A stretch of DNA of 8,721 nt, taken from the NCBI GenBank assembly GCA_018882645.1, contig VERM01000050.1, forward strand, positions 1-8,721, written 5' to 3'. How positions within the stretch are numbered: the first letter of the stretch is position 1; each line of letters begins with the position of its first letter. The notes below the pieces were generated by a model. The model searched no databases and was not told the DNA's origin. It saw nothing but the letters and a program-made list of their open reading frames with translations. Positions 1-5,644 of this stretch are shown here, one piece after another. The stretch comes from Ferruginibacter sp. (GTDB taxonomy: Bacteria > Bacteroidota > Bacteroidia > Chitinophagales > Chitinophagaceae). A program made the translations under genes and the position numbers.

Positions 1-128
1 ACTATATCTACATCAATTGGAGTGTGGTTAATCTCAACAGGTTTCTGAAAAGAGGAAGGAGTTTCTACCTTGGATGAATTTTCATCTGGAGTGAAATCAA
101 AATCAAATGCAGCTTGTTTGAGTTTCAT
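1..128 (-). CDS. N-terminal fragment of an unidentified protein, possibly a MerR-family regulator
   Basis: An open frame of 42 codons begins at an ATG (126-128 on the minus strand) and runs off the left edge without a stop. The peptide starts MKLKQAAFDFDFTPDENSS and is polar, acidic and proline-containing, with no signal peptide or membrane segment, so it looks like a disordered N-terminal arm. It lies 62 bases downstream of the M23 peptidase gene on the same strand, so co-transcription is likely. From recollection of Bacteroidota genomes, a MerR-type helix-turn-helix protein with a similar disordered arm often sits beside this peptidase and alaS. That is the only basis for the suggestion, because the DNA-binding domain lies outside the window. 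The ATG is preceded by an AT-rich stretch without a Shine-Dalgarno site, as is usual here. Confidence 0.5.
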   Translation of the reverse strand, partial: MKLKQAAFDFDFTPDENSSKVETPSSFQKPVEINHTPIDVDI

Positions 129-144
129 ATGGATTTTTATTTTA

Positions 145-170
145 AAAGTTAAAAAGGCATTTTTAATTTT
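145..170 (-). repeat. A/T-only hairpin in the peptidase to downstream-gene spacer
   Basis: Arms 145-155 and 160-170 pair over 11 positions (one G-T wobble) around the loop GGCA. The core arm is TTAAAAA/TTTTTAA. It lies between the stop of the peptidase gene and the start of the next minus-strand gene. The stem is entirely A/T apart from the wobble, so it would be weak. It could be a minor processing or attenuation structure, or simply chance in AT-rich spacer sequence. Confidence 0.25.
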
Positions 171-190
171 GACTTTTTACTTTTTTAAAG

Positions 191-1165
191 TTAATCAAAA
201 CTTTTTGCACTTCCAGTAGCAGCAATCTTCAAAATTCGGTCATACTCATCCGGATTCAAATCGTTATAAAAAAAGTAAACAGGATCGACATGTTGATTGT
301 TTACATGAACTTCGTAATGACAATGAGGACCGGTACTTTTCCCCGTGCTGCCTACCCATCCAATAATTTGCCCTCTTTTAACCTGTTGGCCATTCTGAAC
401 ATTTGCTTTAACCATGTGACCGTATAAGGTTTCATAGCCATACCCATGATTAATGATTACATGATTCCCGTATCCATTCTCCGAATAGGCAGACAATGAC
501 ACAACGCCATCTCCGGTAGCATAGATTGGCGTTCCCTGCGGCGCTGCAAAATCAAGCCCCTTGTGCATTTTAGGCGTTCCGTATACCGGATCTACACGCA
601 TACCAAAACCACTGGCTATCCTATTGAGCTGTTTGTTGCTTACCGGCTGAATGGCAGGAATACAAGACAGTTTCTGATCCTGGTTTTTAATCAGAACGGC
701 TATATTCTCATAACTTTCAAACTGGTATTTAATTCTTGCCTGGATATTATTGAGCTGATTATGGATGTCTTTTGAGATTTCCAGATCACTCATTTGTTTC
801 AATTGCTCTGCGCCCTTTCTTTGCTCAATTATTTTTGCACGTGCACTATCCGGAACCGGATTGGCCTCAAAAATTGATCGGTACACTTCATTATCTCTTT
901 GCTCAAGGGCTATCATCTGCCCTTCTATTTCTTTTACTCTGCTGTTGACTTGATCAAAATTTTCTTTAAGAAGATTATACTTTTTTCTAGCCTCTAATTC
1001 ACCGGGCTTAGGAAAAAAACGATTGTATAAGTAAATCACAATGGCAGAACTTACAATAAGCATGGAAATCAACCCAAAAAAACGCAAGAGTTTAACCCTT
1101 AACGGAGTTTTATATTTTTCATACTTGAGCGTATGTGTATTAAAGTAATATTTAATTTTTTTCAT
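191..1165 (-). CDS. Membrane-anchored M23 (LytM-type) peptidoglycan endopeptidase
   Basis: Predicted zinc metallopeptidase that cuts peptide cross-bridges of peptidoglycan, or a regulator built on that fold. I use the ATG at 1165 (324 aa); the frame extends three codons further only through a TTG. Residues 1-26 are basic and cytoplasmic, about 27-47 form one membrane segment, about 55-165 are charged and probably coiled-coil, and about 183-298 are the M23 domain. The zinc and catalytic residues are all visible: H201 and D205 in MHKGLD, H250 in LYGHM, and H281/H283 in GPHCHYEV. The enzyme is therefore probably active and located on the periplasmic face of the inner membrane. This architecture (short cytoplasmic tail, single anchor, coiled coil, LytM domain) is common in Bacteroidota. 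It is transcribed divergently from alaS and probably together with the partial gene at 1-128. No truncation or frameshift is seen. Confidence 0.93.
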   Translation of the reverse strand: MKKIKYYFNTHTLKYEKYKTPLRVKLLRFFGLISMLIVSSAIVIYLYNRFFPKPGELEARKKYNLLKENFDQVNSRVKEIEGQMIALEQRDNEVYRSIFEANPVPDSARAKIIEQRKGAEQLKQMSDLEISKDIHNQLNNIQARIKYQFESYENIAVLIKNQDQKLSCIPAIQPVSNKQLNRIASGFGMRVDPVYGTPKMHKGLDFAAPQGTPIYATGDGVVSLSAYSENGYGNHVIINHGYGYETLYGHMVKANVQNGQQVKRGQIIGWVGSTGKSTGPHCHYEVHVNNQHVDPVYFFYNDLNPDEYDRILKIAATGSAKSFD

Positions 1166-1204
1166 GGTAATCAAAACCCAATATGGTGCCTAAATAAATC
1201 ATGC

Positions 1205-1230
1205 TTAATCATTAAATTGCATCGCAATTT
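1205..1230. repeat. Two abutting palindromes in the peptidase/alaS divergent spacer
   Basis: Positions 1205-1215 read TTAAT-C-ATTAA, a perfect 11-base palindrome. Positions 1214-1230 read AAATTGC-ATC-GCAATTT, a perfect inverted repeat with 7-base arms and a 3-base centre. They share two bases. Both lie in the 146-base gap between two divergent genes, inside the predicted 5' leader of the peptidase transcript and upstream of alaS. They could be a protein-binding operator or a small RNA hairpin. AT-rich DNA produces short palindromes easily, so the functional claim is weak although the symmetry is real. Confidence 0.4.
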
Positions 1231-1260
1231 TGTATTGTATTCATTAAACAGTCAGTAATA

Positions 1261-1288
1261 CAAATATAACCAATTGTCTATAATACAA
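1261..1288 (-). promoter_or_regulatory. Predicted Bacteroidota-type promoter for the M23 peptidase gene
   Basis: Read on the minus strand, TTG (1288-1286) is followed after 17 bases by TATATTTG (1268-1261). This matches the Bacteroidota sigma-factor consensus (TTG or TTTG, then TAnnTTTG) exactly in the -7 box and with acceptable spacing. Transcription would start near 1256, giving a leader of roughly 90 bases that contains the palindromes at 1205-1230. No comparably good box is seen on the plus strand for alaS; the TATAAT at 1279-1284 lacks a convincing upstream partner. Confidence 0.45.
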
Positions 1289-1311
1289 CATCCACACAAA
1301 CAAAAGAACAT

Positions 1312-3945
1312 ATGATGACGGCTGCCGAAATAAGACAACATTTTTTAGATTTTTTTAAATCAAAAGAACATCTGATTGTTCCATCGGCTCCGATTGTCGT
1401 GAAAGATGATCCCACACTTCTTTTTACCAACGCAGGTATGAACCAGTTTAAAGATTATTTTTTGGGAAATAAAAAGGCACCCCATCTACGAGTGGCTGAT
1501 ACACAAAAATGTCTTCGGGTTAGCGGAAAGCATAATGACCTTGAAGAAGTGGGTGTGGATACCTACCATCATACCATGTTTGAGATGTTGGGCAACTGGA
1601 GTTTTGGAGATTATTTTAAAGACGAAGCCATTGAATGGAGCTGGGAATTGCTAACAGAAGTATATAAACTGCCCAAAGACCGTCTCTATGCATCCGTATT
1701 TAAAGGAGATGAAGCCGAAGGAATTCCTCCCTCCTCCATTGCATTAAATAAATGGAAAAAATTATTACCGGAAGATCAAATTGTATTTGGAGAAAAAAAA
1801 GACAATTTTTGGGAGATGGGCGAAACGGGCCCTTGCGGACCCTGCAGTGAAATCCATGTTGATTTAAGGCCGGATGATGAAAGAGCAAAAATACCCGGAC
1901 AGCAACTGGTCAATAAAGATCATCCACAGGTCATTGAAATATGGAACAACGTTTTTATTCAATATAACCGAAAAAAAGATGGCAGCCTTGAACCACTTGC
2001 GTCAAAACATGTAGACACCGGCATGGGTTTGGAGCGATTGGTACGTGTTATACAGCAAAAAAAATCCAATTACGATACAGATCTTTTCTCCGGAACCATT
2101 GCGAAAACAGAAGTTCTGACTGAAAAAAAATATACCGCATCTGACGATAAACAAAGTATTGCTTTTAGAGTTATTGCAGATCATATCAGAGCCATTGCGT
2201 TTACCATTGCCGACGGACAGCTCCCGTCCAATAACGGTGCCGGATATGTCATCAGAAGAATCTTAAGAAGGGCCGTACGTTATTATTACTCCTACCTGGA
2301 TTATAAACAACCTTTATTGTTTCAGCTATTGCCGCTCATAGCAAAACAATTCGAAAATGTTTTTCCTGAACTGAACCAGCAACAGGATTTTGTGACGAAA
2401 GTTATCAAAGAAGAAGAAGATGCATTTTTACGAACACTTGATAAAGGTTTGAAGAAAATGGAGATTGTTATATCTGCTGCACATGCACAATCTGGTAATA
2501 TGATCAGCGGAACAGATGCTTTTGAATTATTGGACACCTATGGTTTCCCGATTGATCTTACCCGTTTGATCGCTCAGGAAAACAACCTAACAGTTGATGA
2601 AAAGGGTTTTGAAAAAGAAATGAAAATACAAAAAGAACGCAGCAGAGCTGCAACTTCACTGGATACGGGAGACTGGGAAATATTATATGAAGCGGAGAGC
2701 AAAGGTTTTGCAGGATATGATGTTACTGAATTAAAAACACGCATACTTAAATACAGAAAGGTAAAAGGAAAAGGGAAAGAATTGTATCAACTGGTGCTGG
2801 AGTCTACTCCCTTTTATGCTGAAAGTGGCGGACAAATTGGCGATACCGGGATGCTTTCGCTTTCAAATTCAGACATACAGATAATTGATACAAAAAAAGA
2901 AAATGATTTAATCATTCATTTCGCAGAACAAATTCCTGTGGAGCTGGAAGGTGAAATAACGGCAACGGTTAATCAAAAAAACAGAAAATGCATCACTGTT
3001 CATCACAGTGCCACCCATCTGATGCATGCTGCACTGAGAGAGGTGCTGGGAAATCACGTTGCACAAAAAGGAAGTATGGTAAATGAACTTCAACTGCGTT
3101 TTGACTTTTCTCATTTTACCAAACTCACAGAAAACGAAATAGCCGCGGTGGAAAAAAAGGTAAATGAAAAAATAAGAGAAAACATCCCCGTAGTGATAAA
3201 GCAGATGCCCAAAGAGGAAGCCATTGCGCTGGGCGCCATGGCATTGTTTGGAGAAAAATACGGCGATATCGTTCGTGTGGTTGTAATGGATCCATCTTAT
3301 TCCATAGAACTCTGTGGCGGCACTCATGTGGGATATACCGGAGAAATAGGTTTTTTCAAAATAAAGAGTGAAAGTGCTGTTGCGGCAGGCGTAAGAAGAA
3401 TTGAAGCTGTTGCAGGATATGCAGCCGAACTACTGATTCATGAACAACTTGATCAGCTTAAAGTCATAAAAGAACAATTTAAAAATCCAAAAGATATCTT
3501 AAAGTCAATTGAAAATTTACAAACAGAAAATAGTCTCTTGGCGAAAAGGATAGAATCACTGGAAGCGCGCCAATTGGTGGGTATCCGAAATGAATTGATG
3601 CAGAAGGATGAAATCATCAATAACGTGAGTTTTATCGGCGAGATCGTTGAAGTACCCAATGCGGATGCTTTAAAAAAACTATGCATAGACTTCAAAAACC
3701 ACATTCATGACCACATGATTCTACTGTGCGCAAATATCGGCGGGAAGGCCCATGCAGCAATCAGTATGTGTGAAACGGTTGCCAAAGTTAAAAATCTGGA
3801 CGCCTCCAAAATCATCAAAGAAATAGTAGGGCCGCTCATCAATGGCGGTGGTGGCGGACAGAAAACACTGGCAACTGCCGGAGGACAGGAGCCGGGGAAA
3901 TTTGGAGAGGCGATTGAGAAGGTGAAAAATTTGCTGAAAATGTAA
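1312..3945 (+). CDS. alaS: Alanine--tRNA ligase (alanyl-tRNA synthetase)
   Basis: Cytoplasmic class II synthetase that activates alanine with ATP, loads it onto tRNA-Ala, and clears mischarged Ser/Gly. It has 877 aa, the normal bacterial length (E. coli 876). The catalytic core is about residues 1-460: motif 2 region FEMLGNWSFGDYF at 90-102, GPCGPCSEI at 173-181, and motif 3 DTGMGLERL at 235-243. The editing domain starts with TPFYAESGGQ (499-508). Its zinc site is complete: H565 and H569 in HHSATH, C668 and H672 in CGGTH. A coiled-coil linker at about 715-765 leads to the C-terminal DHHA1 domain with the glycine run 845-849. Two adjacent ATG codons (1312, 1315) could each start the protein. 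No Shine-Dalgarno site is seen. Its 3' end faces rpiB across 50 bases (3946-3995), where I see no convincing terminator hairpin. Three A8 tracts occur in frame and do not break it. Confidence 0.98.
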   Translation: MMTAAEIRQHFLDFFKSKEHLIVPSAPIVVKDDPTLLFTNAGMNQFKDYFLGNKKAPHLRVADTQKCLRVSGKHNDLEEVGVDTYHHTMFEMLGNWSFGDYFKDEAIEWSWELLTEVYKLPKDRLYASVFKGDEAEGIPPSSIALNKWKKLLPEDQIVFGEKKDNFWEMGETGPCGPCSEIHVDLRPDDERAKIPGQQLVNKDHPQVIEIWNNVFIQYNRKKDGSLEPLASKHVDTGMGLERLVRVIQQKKSNYDTDLFSGTIAKTEVLTEKKYTASDDKQSIAFRVIADHIRAIAFTIADGQLPSNNGAGYVIRRILRRAVRYYYSYLDYKQPLLFQLLPLIAKQFENVFPELNQQQDFVTKVIKEEEDAFLRTLDKGLKKMEIVISAAHAQSGNMISGTDAFELLDTYGFPIDLTRLIAQENNLTVDEKGFEKEMKIQKERSRAATSLDTGDWEILYEAESKGFAGYDVTELKTRILKYRKVKGKGKELYQLVLESTPFYAESGGQIGDTGMLSLSNSDIQIIDTKKENDLIIHFAEQIPVELEGEITATVNQKNRKCITVHHSATHLMHAALREVLGNHVAQKGSMVNELQLRFDFSHFTKLTENEIAAVEKKVNEKIRENIPVVIKQMPKEEAIALGAMALFGEKYGDIVRVVVMDPSYSIELCGGTHVGYTGEIGFFKIKSESAVAAGVRRIEAVAGYAAELLIHEQLDQLKVIKEQFKNPKDILKSIENLQTENSLLAKRIESLEARQLVGIRNELMQKDEIINNVSFIGEIVEVPNADALKKLCIDFKNHIHDHMILLCANIGGKAHAAISMCETVAKVKNLDASKIIKEIVGPLINGGGGGQKTLATAGGQEPGKFGEAIEKVKNLLKM

Positions 3946-3995
3946 AACACTGAATGTTAATCGGGGGGATTTCTACTCTTTTAGATTTTACATTT

Positions 3996-4427
3996 CTAAC
4001 ACGCAATTTTACCAACCCTCGCAGCATGTCGGCCACCCTCAAATGCTGTGTTCATAAAAACTTCTGCCATTTTTATAGCTGTGTCTTCACTGATAAATCG
4101 TGCAGGTATGCATAGTATATTGGCATCATTGTGCTGACGTGCCAAAGCTGCCAACTCTTGGCTCCAGCAGATGGCCGCGCGAACGCCCTGATGCTTATTG
4201 GCTGTTATGGCCACTCCGTTGGCACTTCCGCAAATAAGAATCCCAAATGCATGCTCTCCTTTTTCAACTGCGATAGCAAGCGGATGCGCAACATCGGGAT
4301 AATCAACCGAATCGCTGCTGTGAGCGCCAAAGTCTTTTACAGAGCTGTTATTTGATTCAAGATAATTGATCAATCGTTTTTTCAATTCATAACCTGCATG
4401 ATCAGATCCAATAGCAATCGTTTTCAT
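3996..4427 (-). CDS. rpiB: Ribose 5-phosphate isomerase B
   Basis: Interconverts ribulose 5-phosphate and ribose 5-phosphate in the non-oxidative pentose phosphate pathway; cytoplasmic, usually dimeric. The protein has 143 aa, typical of the RpiB/LacAB family. Visible signatures are the N-terminal SDHAGYELK (D9, H10), the active-site loop ICGSANGVAI with catalytic C66, RQHNDANIL with H99 and N100, and FEGGRHAARVGKI near the C-terminus with R133. E. coli RpiB has CGTG where this protein has CGSA, a conservative change in the anion-hole loop. The ATG at 4427 is preceded by AT-rich sequence. It lies 46 bases downstream of tatC on the same strand and probably shares its transcript. Some family members prefer allose 6-phosphate, and sequence alone does not rule that out. 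Confidence 0.95.
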   Translation of the reverse strand: MKTIAIGSDHAGYELKKRLINYLESNNSSVKDFGAHSSDSVDYPDVAHPLAIAVEKGEHAFGILICGSANGVAITANKHQGVRAAICWSQELAALARQHNDANILCIPARFISEDTAIKMAEVFMNTAFEGGRHAARVGKIAC

Positions 4428-4473
4428 AAATTTATCTCAGTTGGTTTATTTTTGGGTAATGTAAAATATAAAA

Positions 4474-5358
4474 TCAACTCCATTCTTTTTCGTTCTGTTC
4501 CGCTTTTTTATCTACGCGCTTCACCAATACGATACTGATTTCATACAACAACAACAGCGGAATTGCCACAATTACCTGGCTGGTCCAATCCGGAGAAGGC
4601 GTAATGATAGCCGCAAGAATAAGTATGATTACAAATGCGTACTTCCGGTATTTTTTCAGAAACGAAGCAGAGATGAATCCAATTTTGGCGAGTACATAAG
4701 CCAAAATAGGCAATTCAAATGCAATACCACAACCCAGAATAATGTTATTGAGTGAGTCAATATAGTCATCAAGTGTGGGCATGTATTTATATGCGCCAAC
4801 AGTACCCAAAGTAAAATTGGCCAGAAAATTAAAAGTAAAAGGTGCCAGCAAATAATAGCCGAAAGCAGCTCCGCAAAAAAAACAAAATGAAACCCAGAAA
4901 ATACTTCCTCTTGAATATTTTAATTCTTTTGGAGACAATGCAGGCTTTATAAATCGCCACAACTCCCAGATTAAATAAGGAAATGCAATCACAATACCGC
5001 CTATCATGGAAATAGACAATGCGGACATAAATGGCCCGCTTATTGTGTTGCCCTGCAAGGGAATATTGACTGCCGGCATACAAAGAGAATCACCGATATG
5101 TAACCAATGACTGAGTCGACACAGAAATCCATAGGTGATAAAATTATTATTTGCAGGGGCATAAATAATATTATCAAAAATCCAATCTATCCTCACAAAA
5201 ATGGCAATGGCCGCAACCAGCCAAACCAACAATGCCCGGATGATGTGCCAGCGCAATGCTTCCAGATGATCTATGAAGCTCATCTCGGCTCTGTCACTAC
5301 CCTTTGCCCTTCTGATTTTGTTGAGAAAATGGGTTCTTTTTTCTGCTGAAGTTGCCAA
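4474..5358 (-). CDS. tatC: Sec-independent (twin-arginine) protein translocase subunit TatC
   Basis: Inner-membrane receptor of the Tat pathway, which exports folded proteins carrying twin-arginine signal peptides; partners are TatA/TatB proteins, not encoded here. Residues below use the 294-aa form. Six membrane segments are expected, roughly 37-55, 110-132, 152-175, 203-222, 238-256 and 259-278. Family signatures are FIDHLEALR (28-36), FPYLIWELWRFIKPALSPKE (126-145; E145 matches E. coli E103), and ITPSPDWTSQ with P267 and LYE later. The start is uncertain. The 294-aa form uses a TTG at 5358; the first in-frame ATG is at 5283 (M26), just before the conserved helix. An in-frame stop lies six codons upstream of the TTG-proximal region, with no ATG between. 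I keep the longer form because related proteins carry a short charged N-terminal extension. It lies upstream of rpiB on the same strand. Confidence 0.95.
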   Translation of the reverse strand: MATSAEKRTHFLNKIRRAKGSDRAEMSFIDHLEALRWHIIRALLVWLVAAIAIFVRIDWIFDNIIYAPANNNFITYGFLCRLSHWLHIGDSLCMPAVNIPLQGNTISGPFMSALSISMIGGIVIAFPYLIWELWRFIKPALSPKELKYSRGSIFWVSFCFFCGAAFGYYLLAPFTFNFLANFTLGTVGAYKYMPTLDDYIDSLNNIILGCGIAFELPILAYVLAKIGFISASFLKKYRKYAFVIILILAAIITPSPDWTSQVIVAIPLLLLYEISIVLVKRVDKKAEQNEKEWS

Positions 5359-5398
5359 ATTGGAAAATTTGGCGTAAAGTTAATGCCTATGAAACAAG

Positions 5399-5478
5399 AA
5401 ATGGAAAATATCAAATGTAAAAGTCGTTAACCCCAGAAACTTTTACATTCATTATTGGATATTGAATGTTTTCCATTT
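5399..5478. repeat. Nested inverted repeat between tatC and the deoxyhypusine-synthase-like gene
   Basis: Two pairs of perfect 10-base arms lie one inside the other. The outer pair is AAATGGAAAA (5399-5408) with TTTTCCATTT (5469-5478). The inner pair is AATGTAAAAG (5414-5423) with CTTTTACATT (5440-5449). The intervals between outer and inner arms differ (5 and 19 bases), as if one copy of an inverted duplication had gained about 14 bases. That extra segment helps form a further imperfect palindrome at 5445-5469 (ACATTCA...TGAATGT arms plus TAT/ATA, loop TGG). The block sits in the divergent spacer and overlaps the predicted tatC promoter. It may be a regulatory site serving both genes, or a member of the dispersed short intergenic repeats common in Bacteroidota. 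Confidence 0.55.
5412..5440 (-). promoter_or_regulatory. Predicted Bacteroidota-type promoter for tatC-rpiB
   Basis: On the minus strand TACATTTG (5419-5412) matches the -7 consensus TAnnTTTG exactly. At the right distance upstream the sequence is GTTTC (5440-5436), an imperfect version of the TTTG element. Transcription would begin near 5406, about 48 bases before the TTG start codon of tatC. The box is part of the inner arm of the inverted repeat. I found no equally good box on the plus strand of this spacer for the opposite operon. Confidence 0.38.
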
Positions 5479-5486
5479 ACAAAGAA

Positions 5487-5506
5487 GCCCCCGTAGAAAC
5501 GGAGGC
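5487..5506 (+). other. GC-rich hairpin in the leader of the deoxyhypusine-synthase-like operon
   Basis: GCCCCCGT (5487-5494) pairs with ACGGAGGC (5499-5506) around the loop AGAA. This gives an 8-position stem with one C-A mismatch at 5490/5503. It stands out from the AT-rich surroundings and lies about 24 bases before the small ORF at 5530. On the plus strand no U-run follows, so a terminator is unlikely in that direction. On the minus strand TTCTTTG follows, which could stop antisense transcription reading out of the enzyme gene. A 5'-leader structure is my preferred reading, with low certainty. Confidence 0.38.
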
Positions 5507-5529
5507 CGGTTTACCAAAACTAACTGCTT

Positions 5530-5637
5530 ATGAAAAATCTATCATCTGAGTTACCAATGTTATTGTTGCAAACGACATGCCCAAAATCCTTTGGCCTTGT
5601 TAAAACAATCAAAAAACTTACTTTTGCCAACCAATAA
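5530..5637 (+). CDS. Possible 35-aa small protein or leader peptide upstream of the deoxyhypusine-synthase-like gene
   Basis: An ATG at 5530 opens a 35-codon frame ending in TAA at 5635-5637, only 7 bases before the ATG of the next gene. The peptide begins MKNLSSELPMLLLQT, has a single cysteine at residue 17 (TCPKSFG), and ends in a basic patch (VKTIKKLTFANQ). There is no clear membrane segment and no family I recognise. The start context (CTAACTGCTT then ATGAAAAA) resembles translated Bacteroidota starts. The GC-rich hairpin at 5487-5506 lies just upstream. It may be a leader peptide whose translation affects the next gene, or a chance ORF; only conservation would distinguish these. Confidence 0.35.
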   Translation: MKNLSSELPMLLLQTTCPKSFGLVKTIKKLTFANQ

Positions 5638-5644
5638 TTACATT

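Noticed and set aside
1279..1284. TATAAT box upstream of alaS
   Set aside because: There is no TTGACA-like element at 16-18 bases, and Bacteroidota primary promoters use TAnnTTTG instead. The match is expected by chance in AT-rich spacer.
1793..2130. Three A8 tracts in alaS (1793-1800, 2057-2064, 2123-2130), potentially slippery
   Set aside because: The frame is intact across all three and the protein is full length with every motif. Such tracts follow from Lys-rich AT-biased coding sequence, and no stop or alternative product in the shifted frames suggests programmed slippage.
2908..3327. 139-codon open frame on the minus strand inside alaS
   Set aside because: It lies fully antisense to the conserved editing domain of alaS, has no recognisable motif, and its composition (Phe/His/Tyr-rich) is that of a shadow frame.
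3946..3995. Possible bidirectional terminator between the convergent alaS and rpiB genes
   Set aside because: The 50-base gap has a G6 run and a T-rich stretch but no stem of useful length; the best pairing (AACA/TGTT) is four bases.
4215..4232. RpiB active-site loop reads CGSANG rather than the E. coli CGTGIG
   Set aside because: The catalytic Cys and surrounding acid/base residues are intact, the changes are conservative, and similar loops are, to my recollection, normal in Bacteroidota RpiB proteins.
5591..5644. 18-codon N-terminal extension of the dhs-like protein starting at TTG
   Set aside because: The ATG at 5645 matches the usual start of this family, the extension shows no conserved features, and it overlaps the small ORF in another frame.
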